A stretch of DNA of 64,000 bases from Climacium dendroides (Eukaryota > Streptophyta > Bryopsida > Hypnales > Climaciaceae): positions 27,546,001 through 27,610,000 of the forward strand of contig OX467086.1 of assembly GCA_950106755.1 (NCBI GenBank). The letters are read 5' to 3'. Below the pieces are notes generated by a model. That model saw only the letters and a program-made list of their open reading frames with translations, made no database searches and was not told the origin of the DNA. Positions 48,056-58,497 of this stretch are shown one piece after another. The position numbers and the translations under genes were made by a program. Each line of letters starts with the position of its first letter. The first letter of the stretch is position 1.

Positions 48056-48979
48056 TTAACCTCTAAAGGCCAAAGGGTCTTTGGGAAGTGGAAAAATCCA
48101 AAAGTATCAATTGTCCAAAATCTAAAATTAGATACTTTCTTTTGAATTCCAACCATACAAACGTATATGAAACAAGGCAATGTATTGACTATTTCAACCC
48201 ATTCACTACATAGATTGAAAGACTATAATATTTGAATTGACAAAAAAAAACTTTTTTTCATTCCTAAATAATATGATCAACAAACTTTGATCCTTCTTGG
48301 TGTACAATTTTTGCTCTATAAAAAACAACATATTCAACCATTTATAAGAGTATTATATTAGGTTTACTCATGAAAAAATTTAGAAGCAAATATAGAGTTT
48401 AGCTTACTCTAAAACACCTTACAGTGCAAGTAGGTTAAGTGCATTGGCAATACACTTGTCATTTTTTGATAATTTCTTTTACAAAAAGGAAATTTTTTAT
48501 TTAAAATCCAAATAGTGAAAAGTTAGAGATAAACATTTGAAATATGTGAGAAAAATTTCAAGAACTTTGACTTCATAGATAGCAAGACAATGGGGCTTGA
48601 AGTTAGATAAAAAAGTTTTTCATACAACTGCCTCAATAGTACTAACGAAGTTTGATTCCTATTGAAATTTGATTTTAATATTAATATTTGTGTTTTATTT
48701 CAAGCAATTTTATGCCAAATTTTATTAGTTACATCCATGCCAAAATTTCAAAAGTTGATGAGCATTTTTACAAAAGATGCCTCAATTGCCAACCTCGCCA
48801 AAATATTTCAAAGAAACATAATTTTGATTTGGACATTCGATAGGAAAAAAATTTACATTCCCACTATTGTTCACACCTTGTGTCAAAATTTTGTGAATAT
48901 TGGACCAAAACTAACTTCATGGTAACTTACTACGATGTTCAGTTGTTTATTCAATGGACAAATGACCTTTAGGGGATAA
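48056..48979. mobile_element. TTAA-type element, right target site mutated
   Basis: The body is 48060-48975 (916 bp). The left flank is TTAA with the end CCTCTAAAGGCCAAAGGG; the right end is GACCTTTAGGGG followed by ATAA in place of TTAA. It is non-coding; the 87-residue frame at 48662 lies inside and is AT-driven. Confidence 0.65.
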
Positions 48980-50940
48980 AAGACAAAACTATGAGCGTTT
49001 TTTCAGGCTTCAAAGTTCTTCTCCATAAAAAAAATTCTATTTTGCAAATATGTACAAATGAAAATTTATATATATATAGTTTGGAAATGTAATCGGATGT
49101 CTTTCATTAAGTCATTAAAATTTCAAGAGATGTTAATGAAACTTTGAATAAAAATGTAATGAAAAATTATTAAAAAAATATAAAGTATGCTTAAAAAAAC
49201 TTTGTATATATACATTTGTAACTGTATATTACAACAAAGAACATCATGGTGAAAATATTTATACCTTTCAAAAGAGACACCCTCTATATACTTTTTATTT
49301 TATTGGTCTCCAATACTAAGTCTTTGTTTGTTTAGTCATGGTTTAGCTTTAGGACATCATGAATAAATAAAATTGTTTTTTACGAATTGATAATTCTTAA
49401 ACTTGTAAAATTTGGATTGAAATATTTTTTTAAATATTTTTAGTTTTTATTAATGATTTGAAATTTTGGATATATTGCATGTCTTCAATTTCAAGTAAAT
49501 TGACATTCAATTCTTCAATATGGAATTTTGCCATATTTTACAAAACCCTTTATAAATCCAATAGTCTCTAGGAATTTTGAACATCTTGGCTCATTTGTAG
49601 ATTGATGTTTTTATAAAATAATGTCTAATTTCTAAAAGTTTAGATTGGAACCATTACAAGATTGCAAATGGTAATTTATAAAGAAATATTCAATTAATCA
49701 TGGCTTGGAGGAAGTTGGAGTAGAACTATTTGTACATATGTACATTAAAATATAAATGATGTATAAAAACATTATTTTTCATATCATTCACTCAAAAAAC
49801 ATTTGACCTTCTCATTATAGAAGCTACATTCACTCTCAAACCATGTAAAACTTTGGCAATAAGAGATGGAAATTTTAGTTCAAATTTAGAAGGGTTGTAA
49901 TGCATTTTATAAATTGTCTATTTTTAACCAACCAACAAAGTGATCATTAAAAAACCACAAACAATTCACAACATATTGTCACCAATGACATATAATAGTT
50001 TTTGCACAAAGCATCCATATAGTTTTGGAGAATTTTGACACCACTCAAACCAACTAATAAGATAGACTTCAACAAATTTGGAGGTACTAATTTGTTGCAC
50101 AACTTTATCTACCCAATTGCCTAGATAATCTCCTTTCTTGCAATTTTGTATCGTACTCCCTTGCATCAATCTCTTCCACTTTGGATTCATTTTCAAAGTC
50201 TCTACTTGATGGAATTGCTTCTATATGCGTCAGTGCGTGGGAGCATTAGGACGGAGAGGTGTAGAATCATTGCTTGATTAGGAACTTGATTCTATTTTGA
50301 ATCCAAAAACAAGAATGATGTTGCATCTTCCTACTATGGGCTTGCTAAGTAGGCATGACTTCTCCTTATTTTGTAGTTATTTGTGAAGGTATGACTATGA
50401 AAATAAATGGTTGCATGTCACGAGGACTAAATTTATGGGGTATTTCATGCAAATTTTGCAATGGACACATGTTGCTTGTCCATTGGTTGAGCAACAATAA
50501 TAACTTTCTCATCATCTGAGCTCACATAAGTTTTGATCTTGGAAATTGGGCATAGCTTCAACTTATTTTTAGCCATTGATGAAGGCACAATGAACAAAAC
50601 AAGTGGCCGCAATGGGTGAGGATTGAAATGGTGGGGTGGTCCACAAAAATGTTGCAGTGGAATACATCTTTCTTGTCAATTGCTTGGGGGCAAACAATAA
50701 TCTTTGCTCAGAAAATAAAATTGCACTTAAAATGATAATATTTTGCTTATAATCAAATTTAGAAGGAATTCTAAATTTTTTCTTTCAAAATTAATATAAA
50801 AATATTGGTGACAGCATTGGTGAATCTAACAATACGGATGGACTCCAAAACTCAAAATCTACAATTTTTATTTGCATACGAATTCCAAAATATTCTTCAA
50901 AATAGTATTTTATGATGATTTTTTTCCAAATCATGGATTA
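48980..50940. other. AT-rich intergenic DNA
   Basis: No gene was recognised. A right-end-like sequence GGACATTTAGGAG with TTGA occurs at about 50954-50970 and may be a family F terminus whose partner was not found. Confidence 0.45.
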
Positions 50941-51054
50941 TGGAGAAGTCTCTGGACATTTAGGAGTTGAGCACAATTGCGCGACTACAAAAAGTGAGAT
51001 GTTAAATGCCCCTCCTTGAGCAAAAGTGAGATGTTAAATGTGACATGTCAGGCA

Positions 51055-51290
51055 TAGTAGGGCCTCTGCTCCCTTCTATTCCCTCTGTCCATTCCCTTCC
51101 TCCCTGCCTTTGCCTTGGCTCCCTACCTTGTTTCTCCCCTTCTCCCTCCCTTTCTTGCTTCCTTCTTCCCTTCCTCGACTCCTCTCCTTTGGCCGTAAGT
51201 TCCTTCAACCTCAACCTTATGTTTTTGCCTTCAACCCCTAGTTGTCCAAGGCACCAAATTTTTGCATTTCAAATATTGTGAAGTTAAATA
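51055..51290. repeat. Left arm of a large inverted repeat
   Basis: This pyrimidine-rich arm (ATTCCCTTCCTCCCTGCCTT, CCTTGGCTCCCT, TTCTCCCTCC, GACTCCTCTCCTTTG, CTTCAACCTCAACCTT, TGTCCAAGGCACC) reappears inverted in the same order at about 52170-52565. The arms flank about 0.9 kb of family F-like sequence. Confidence 0.8.
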
Positions 51291-52232
51291 AAGCCTATAG
51301 AATCAGTTTATTGTGTATGATCTCTAACATGCTTAGTTTGAATTTGTATAGTTACAATTTTCAAAAAATGGATTCAATTTATTAAAATGTTGGCTTTTGT
51401 TCAATTTAGAGCAAATTTTGAGAAGCTGAAAACAAGCCTTAAGCATTTAGGGGATAAATGTTTTCTTTTGTATCAAATGTTTTACTTAAAATATCATTTC
51501 AAATACTTCTTAAGTACCATTCATTCCAAAAGCATGGCCACAATCTTCATCAATATTTTTCTTAAACAAATCCAACCGTAGGATTCTTTGGTTAACTTGT
51601 TCAAGTACATTGTTCCAAGATTATAAAGTGACTTTTACCATCAATTTCAAGTTCAATGCACCAAAATTTAACTTTAGACGTAGGCTTCACTAGCCCTTCT
51701 AAAAGGTGAAGGCTTTTGTATTTCAACATTTTTGGAAAAGAAATACGTATGTGCTATAACTTGTCCATGTAGTTGTCAATATGTTAGAAAAGTCAATATG
51801 TTCAAAAATCTTTCAATCTTCTTTTCACATGTCAAATCTAAAAAGTTGGTCACCCCAAAAATATATGAGGTTAAAGGGGCCAACATGCACAACCCCAATC
51901 AATTTATGGCTTTCCAAAATCTATTCTACCATTTTAAAAAATGGATTTCTTATGTGATTTCTTTCCCCCACAGTTTAGTGTATTTGAGGCTCATTTCCAA
52001 GAGCCATCAACACCACAGGAAGTCAAGATTGTAATGGGTATCCCTGCACAAAATCTTGAATCGAAAAATCATAACCATCCATTTTAAAATTTGATCTTTG
52101 ATGCTAAAATTAAATTTTGAATAGAGTTTTGCAAAAAATTAAACTACTATAAATAGAAAGTTGGTTAGGTTTTATTTAACTTCACAATATTTGAAACGCA
52201 AAAATTTGGTGCCTTGGACAATTAGGAGTTGA
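51231..52232. mobile_element. Rearranged family F sequence between the inverted arms
   Basis: The left end is TCAA plus CCCCTAGTTGTCCAAGGCACC; the right end is GGTGCCTTGGACAATTAGGAG plus TTGA. Inside, a second right-end-like AGCATTTAGGGGATAAA lies at about 51446-51467. A block resembling the family B interior (near 9000-9250) follows at about 51500-51740, and another family F part runs from about 51740. This looks like two or more TTAA elements fused or nested, with TTAA sites decayed. Confidence 0.55.
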
Positions 52233-52565
52233 AGGCAAGGACGCAAGGTTGAGGTTGAAGAAACCTGCAGTCAAAGGAGAGGAGTCAAGGAAGTGAAAAA
52301 GGGAGCAGGAGAAGGAGGGAGAAGGGGGAGACGCCAAGACAGGGAGCCAAGGCCAAAAGGAAGGAAGGGAACGGATGGAGGGAACGGACGGAGGGAACGG
52401 ACGGAGGGAACGGACGGAGGGAACGGACGGAGGGAACGGACGGAGGGAACGGACGGAGGGAACGGACGGAGGGAACGGACGGAGGGAACGGACGGAGAGA
52501 ACGGACGGAGGGAACGGACGGAGGGAACGGAGGGGTCCCCCTGTGCCTGACAGGCGGTGTGTGCA
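52170..52565. repeat. Right arm of the inverted repeat, with minisatellite
   Basis: The inverse of 51055-51290 is recognisable by AAGGTTGAGGTTGAAG, CAAAGGAGAGGAGTC, GGGAGCCAAGGCC and CTGACAGG. It carries a 13-bp minisatellite that is absent, or present as about one unit, in the left arm. Confidence 0.8.
52367..52535. repeat. 13-bp minisatellite GGGAACGGACGGA, 13 copies
   Basis: Thirteen near-perfect units run without interruption from 52367. The first unit has a T variant (GGATGGA), the eleventh reads GAGAACGGACGGA, and the last degenerates to GGGAACGGAGGGG. Because 13 is not a multiple of three and the unit has no stop in any frame, long open frames appear on both strands (up to 140 residues), none of which is a real gene. 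Confidence 0.95.
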
Positions 52566-52711
52566 AAGCCCCTGATGAGATTCTACCTGAGAATCTGCCT
52601 TCAAATGGGACGAGACGAGTGACGCTGCTCAGTGCTCGCTAATCAATGATATCAGGACAGACAGGATTGGCTCTACGCAATCGGAGGGCCGGTACTTACA
52701 ATGTCAATAAC

Positions 52712-53350
52712 TTAACCCCTAAATGCCCGAGGCACCAAAATCTGGTGTTTGCAAAACTTTGAAGTTAAATGAAATCTAACCAAGTTGTTATTTTTAGTTG
52801 TTTATATTTTTGGAAAGTTCTTCTTAGAGTTTAATTTTAGCATCAAAAATCTGATCTTGAAAATAAATGGTAGTGATTTTTCTATTCCCAAGTTTGTGCA
52901 AGGGTACCCATTGCAATCTTGACTTCCCATAGTGTTTGGAAATGAGCCTCAAATACACTAGATCTTGGAGAAAAAAATCACATTCAAAACTCATTTAAAA
53001 AAATTATAGAGTAGATTTTAAGAAGCCATAAATTGATTGGGGTTATACATGTGAGGCCCTTTAATCTCATCATTTTTTTGGTCACCAACTTTTTAGATTT
53101 GACATGCAAAAAGAAAGTTGAAAGGTTTTCATAGTTTGAACTTTTTCATGGTTAAACATTATAATCTTTCACTCCATAAGTGATATTGTTGTGTTTTCCT
53201 TTCCTATGAGATCTCTTGACATGTCGAGTTTGAATTTGTACAGTTACAAATCCAAAAAAATTGATTCCACTTTTCAAAATGTTGACACTTTGTTCAATAT
53301 AGAGCAAATTCCAAGAAGCTCAAAATAGGCCTTGGGTATTTAGGGGTTAA
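52712..53350 (+). mobile_element. TTAA-flanked element, family F
   Basis: The body is 52716-53346 (631 bp) between TTAA 52712-52715 and TTAA 53347-53350. The ends are CCCCTAAATGCCCGAGG and CCTTGGGTATTTAGGGG. It is homologous to 45152-45757 in the opposite orientation. It is non-coding. Confidence 0.85.
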
Positions 53351-53589
53351 GGTAAAGCCACCATGGCAGATATGATCTGTAACAGTATTTGGCAAAGGAA
53401 ATATTTACTAAAGTGCAAAGATAGAAATGGTGTTGCAGTAAAAAGTTTGGTGAATTTACAGCTTGAACTGAAATTACTATGAATTATGAAAGCCTAAAGT
53501 TGGGCTTGACCCATGTCTAATGTCCAAAGTCTTATAAAATTGATCATCGAGAGAGAGTACTTGTAGGTAACTCTGGCATACAAAAAGAG

Positions 53590-54173
53590 GCACAAGTTTT
53601 ATCGGGGGGGTGTCACTTAGAGTGTCCATTAAAACCCACATGCAAACAAAACTTTGGACCCCCTATATACTTTTTGAATTTTAAATAAAATTAAATGAAA
53701 AATATTAATAGATTTTTCTACTTTGAAAGTTTATGTTTTGAATTATTGATATTTTTATTTGTTAATAATAATTAGTTATAAATTTTTGAAGTAAAAAGAT
53801 ACATTGTAGAACTAAAAAATAACTTTCACATCCTATATTATATAAGAAAAAATTGTCTAAAAAATGAACAAACAATTCCTAAAAATAACTCCCTAATGAA
53901 AGCTCATTTTGAGTTGAATATTGATGCAATGGTCATCTAAATGTGTTCTCTAAAAATATTTGAGCTAAAAAACATGCCATTTTAGTGCATTTTTAATCTC
54001 TTCTAGAAACCATTCCATATTTTATTTGAGTTTGAAATTTTGGGAGTAGAATCCTATAGTCATTAGTAAACAATGTTCAAAATTTGAAGTTAAAATTATA
54101 GTTTATTAGAAACCACTTGTTCACACGTGGTTTGTTGTAGTAAAACTAAGTGCACCCCCTGAGCAAGTTTTGT
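53590..54173. mobile_element. Inverted-terminal-repeat element, GGGGGTG-CACTTAG ends
   Basis: The left end CACAAGTTTTATCGGGGGGG continues TGTCACTTAG. The complement of the right end reads CAAAACTTGCTCAGGGGGTG then CACTTAG. It spans about 580 bp, is AT-rich inside and non-coding. Target duplication not determined. Confidence 0.6.
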
Positions 54174-54834
54174 AGCAATGTCAGAATCACATTAATTACA
54201 AAACCCAATTTCTTTAAATTTGAAATTAATACAAATGAATCCCACCTTCTCTTGGATTTGAGACACCAAATTGATTGTCTATGAGGCACTGGTTGGTAAT
54301 GGGTGCCTCCACCTTACTATTATTACAACCTAGCACAGTGTTTGTTTTGTTTTGTTTTTAAATAAAATGAAACAAATGAAACAAATTTTTTTTTAATGTC
54401 TTGAAACATATGGGCAATTTTCATTGATATAGGAAAAAGTGCATAGAACCAAAGGAACAAGGCCTTTGTGGAAATATTTTGTTTTTTCAAAATCTAGAAA
54501 GCAAGTAACTCACACTAGCAATTCAAAGGAAACCCAAGAATAGGCGCACAAAAACTAGAAAGCATGCCTAAAGCCAAGCACCCAAGCAAGTAAGCACAAT
54601 GTCAAAGAACATGGTCACCATCATAGAGTCTACACCCTAAAAGGCTTGGAGGTAGTCCCCACTTTAGTTGAAAGCACCCATCTTAGGGTGAGCCAATTAA
54701 TGAAACAAAATTTCATTGCAATGAATTTAAAATACAAAGTACCAACCACAAGTAGCATAGTAGAGCGATCATGATAGAAAAAAATAGTACATTTGTTTAC
54801 TACTTGGAGTATTCCAAGGAAGTATAAGGTAGTA
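54174..54834. other. AT-rich intergenic DNA, nothing recognised
   Basis: No gene or element boundaries were recognised. Confidence 0.5.
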
Positions 54835-55237
54835 TGACCTTAAAGCGACCTTTTAAGGGCTGATTCGCCTTTTTCACAGGTTTCCATGGTCAAAATGATT
54901 TTTAGCTCATTTTTCAAGGAAAAATAAATAAATGCAAAACACAACACGAGTAGTTTTGTATTTTTCCAAGCATTTTTGAATTACTTATGAATTTTCAAAG
55001 ATTCATGTCATAGGCACCTATTTGTGACCATAGGTGTCCCAAAATCTGTCCTCTTGTGACTTATAAAGAAATGTGCAGAAAGCAAAGACAATGATTGGTT
55101 ATTGCAATAAAAAAATAAATTTTCTTGAATTCATTAACAGACTAAAGAGGTCCATTCAAGGATCACCTTGCATCCACTCTACAACTATCTACAGGATGGT
55201 TTAAAGAAGAGGGGCGCTTTAAGGCCATACTACCTCA
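54835..55237. mobile_element. TA-type MITE, AGGTAGTATG termini
   Basis: The body is 54837-55235 (399 bp). The left flank is TA and the right CA, a mutated TA. The left end AGGTAGTATGACCTTAAAGC pairs with the complement of the right end AGGTAGTATGGCCTTAAAGC. It is non-coding. Confidence 0.8.
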
Positions 55238-55390
55238 ATACTATACAATAGACCTTAGTATGGGAGACAATATGGGATGTTTAAAATGTATGGTATTTGT
55301 ACATTCTACAAGTCAGAGAGGATTTTTTTTACACAAATAAAGGGTAATCTTTTTGTAGTACGGAGAGTTCTTTTGATCCTTCAAACCTTA

Positions 55391-55986
55391 TTAACCCTTG
55401 AAGGACAGATTTTTTTTTAACAAATAGAAGAACCATTTTATTAAAAAAACCTATACAAAACAACCAAAGGCTAGACAATGAAGAGAAATGAGCATAGACA
55501 AAAAATGAGACATAACATAACTACAAAAACAAGTTAAGAAGGGGTTAAAGGACGTATTGGTGATTGTGGAAATCATCCATTTTGGTATTGTGTGAGTTTA
55601 AAAAAATTCCAAAGAACTCATTGGAAGTCAAACTACTATAGAAGAGCTTTTCTTTTCATACAAATTTGGAGGATGAATAGTTGCACTTTTGTCTCACAAG
55701 GAAAGATTCTTTATCATTCATTGGCCAAAAAAACAGTCGAAACATTGTTAATGGGTCAACCATTAAATGCTAGGACATTCATATTTTGGACAATGAAGAG
55801 AGGGCTTCAAGGCACTATTTTATCCAACAAACTTCTTATTCATTCAATGTAATACTTGAATCTTAAAAAAGACAACCTTCCTTTGTAACCAATTTTATGA
55901 AATTGTGGTAAATGATATATTTATACGAAGATATAAGCAAAAATATGCAAAAATTCAAAAAAAGATTTGAGGCTTTAAGGGATCAA
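55391..55986. mobile_element. Possible composite TTAA-type element
   Basis: The left end is TTAA plus CCCTTGAAGGAC. Two right-end candidates exist: GGGG plus TTAA at 55541-55548, and GGCTTTAAGGG plus ATCAA at about 55971-55986. The 86-residue frame at 55592-55852 is the most protein-like here but shows no recognised domain. Confidence 0.35.
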
Positions 55987-57313
55987 TCCCTTGAAGTGCT
56001 CATAAGTCCAATATCAATTTTGAATTCAATTTAGACTTTAACCTTGAAATAGAAATCTGAGAATGTGAATCCAAAAAGACTGAGAATATGAATAAATTCA
56101 AATTGCTATAAAATATTGAATTTTAGGAATTTTTCAAAATTTCAAATTGGAAGACAAACTAGAGTTTATAGACTTCATTTCATTAGTTGAGTTCAAATTC
56201 AAAAACTATCATTTTTATGAATTTAATTGAGGTTCAAGAGCAAGAAACTACAAATTGCCAAAATACACTATAATAAAAGCGTGAATAAAAGGCAGTTTTA
56301 GGTGATCTGTTTATTTTTTAATCCTAATATAATGAAAAATCACAAGCACTTCAATGAAGAAAATTTTGAACACCATCCAAGCAACTATTTTTAAAACAAA
56401 AATAGATGACAAATAATTTGTCATCCTCCCTTAACACTATTAATTCCAAAATTATTGTACACAAAATGGTGTCCCAAATGTTTGAAGGTTAAATTGTACT
56501 TAAGTTTCAATCTTATATTTTTAATACATTACATGTTATCTATTGATTTGAAAAATCTCTATTAGTTTCACCAAAAATTATAATCATTGCAATTTGTATA
56601 ATAACAAATGAAAAGTAGGTGGTGAATATAACAAAAAACAATCTAGTTAATTTGGAAAATCTTCAAAAGGCCTAAAAGCAATAAAAAACATTGTTTAATT
56701 TTTTCAAGTAATTTTTTTATACCCAAACAACTTTGCTATGATCTTTAAGTTGTAGTATTACTATCAAACTAAATGTAGAATTATTATAATTGATTGATTA
56801 GGTTTTGAGAATTTTCATGTACAAAATAATTTTTTTCAAAAGACATTGATATTTTATGAACTTTTTTGTACAAAATCATTGTAATTTCCTTAATTGTAAT
56901 TTGTACATAATTTATCAATTATATTAAATATAAAAGTGAATTGAAATTTCTTTCATAAGAGTAAGAAATAGTATTTTATAATTTATTGTTTCAAAAAATC
57001 AATTTGAATGTAGAAATAAAAATAAAAATACACGATATCAAATATTTTGGATTTGTACTTATAACCTATAGAACTTCCAATTGTAAAAACTAATTGAATT
57101 CTTGAAATGAAGTAGAAACAAAAACTTGTTAGACTTTATTTTCTTCATTTAAATCAAATATCAAGAATGTATATCTTGAATGTTATAATCAAGTTGATTA
57201 AAGTATATCTACTTTAGGGATGTAGAGACCTCTAAGAATCAAAAGACCACTCGAACATTGGTTGTCTGAAGAAGATTTATTCAAAGAGAGTGAAATTGGT
57301 GTTCTCTTTTTGA
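55987..57313. other. Very AT-rich intergenic DNA
   Basis: No gene or element boundaries were recognised. Confidence 0.5.
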
Positions 57314-58272
57314 CAAGGTAAAAACACCCAAAACCATTCCTATATCCACTCCGAACAAGTAGATTTCCATTTGAAAATTGTCCCCCAAGGGTGATGGTTG
57401 GCTTGAGGTATTACTTTTTGGTCACACTAATTAGGTGATTCTTGTTTAAAACCTTCAAAGTTTGTCTAATTTGTTTATTTTGATCAAGTAATAAAAACCT
57501 AAAATGGAAATAAAAATTCCTACACCTCAACATGGTCAACATGTATATTTCTATTGAATTTATTTTTTTCAAAGTAAATTTTTGGACCTATTGATAGAGG
57601 TGAAAAAAACTTCTAAATTTTGGAATTTGCAGGCATCATAGTGCACAATTTATTGAGTTTTTATTGATAAAATTAAAATTTTTATATGTTGAACCACAAA
57701 ATGTAAGTTATATCCAAATCTTTTGTTAAAATAAAATTATTTGATATTCCAAATGCTTGTTTCTAAGGACTTTAGGTACATGTGACAAAACTTACTTTTT
57801 CAACTAAAAAATTAACTTAAAATTCTTGAAATTCTTTGATTGTCATGAATTTTTTTTTCTTGACACATTATAAGTGTTGAAAACTAAAACCATGTTTTAT
57901 GAATTCATACATTATAATATTTAAAAGATGAAGTCATTTGATACAGTGACATGGATTGATATTGTAGTTGAGACAACCTTTTTGGGTACCCAAAGCCGAC
58001 CATCACCCTCAAAGTGTAAGCCTTTTATGATTGTTTGACTTCTGATTACTTTAGATTTTGGTTTTAGAATTGAACTATGTGCTGGTTTCATTGGCCTAGG
58101 GGGGCCACTTTAAAAATTCATAGAAATTACATATCTTGTCCAAAAATTCTAATATTTTTTTTAAATTCATGATTTTCAATTGCTGTTATGGGAAAATATT
58201 TTTTCTTTAACAGAATATTCCCTAAACTCTTCTGAATTGCTTATTTTGACGGTTTTGGGTGTTTTCACCTTA
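57314..58272. mobile_element. TA-type element with AGGTAAAAACACCC ends, upstream of the cyclophilin
   Basis: The body is 57316-58270 (955 bp); the right flank is TA and the left CA. The left end AGGTAAAAACACCCAAAACC pairs with the complement of the right end, AGGTGAAAACACCCAAAACC. A second inverted pair, GGGTGATGGTTGGCTT at about 57390 and AAGCCGACCATCACCC at about 57990, lies inside. It is non-coding. Confidence 0.75.
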
Positions 58273-58497
58273 ATAAGTTAAACCTGATCAGTCTAGACAC
58301 GCCGCAGCTTGCCGCAAAGTTTCATCATTATCAAGAATGAAATTCATCCGGAGAACTGCATGATTTCATCCATCCACCTCATCCTCTTGTGCCGCTATTC
58401 CGCTTCAGTGCTCTTGTTCTGCACTCACAATATCTCAACGTTGGAGGTTTTTGGAGCAGCCCCTTCTACGACGCCCTGAATTGAACGTATCCGCACA
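58273..58497 (+). promoter_or_regulatory. Promoter or 5' leader of the cyclophilin gene
   Basis: Only about 225 bases separate the right end of the upstream mobile element from the predicted start codon, and GC content rises within it. The transcription start cannot be located, so part of the promoter may lie in the element. Confidence 0.35.

Noticed and set aside
52182..52604. ORFs of 66-140 residues on both strands over the 13-bp minisatellite
   Set aside because: The unit has no stop in any frame and a length not divisible by three, so all frames stay open; the Arg/Thr/Gly or Pro/Ser/Val repeats are a by-product.
55592..55852. 86-residue ORF with plausible amino-acid balance
   Set aside because: It lies in or beside a TTAA-type element, has no recognised domain and no supporting exon structure.
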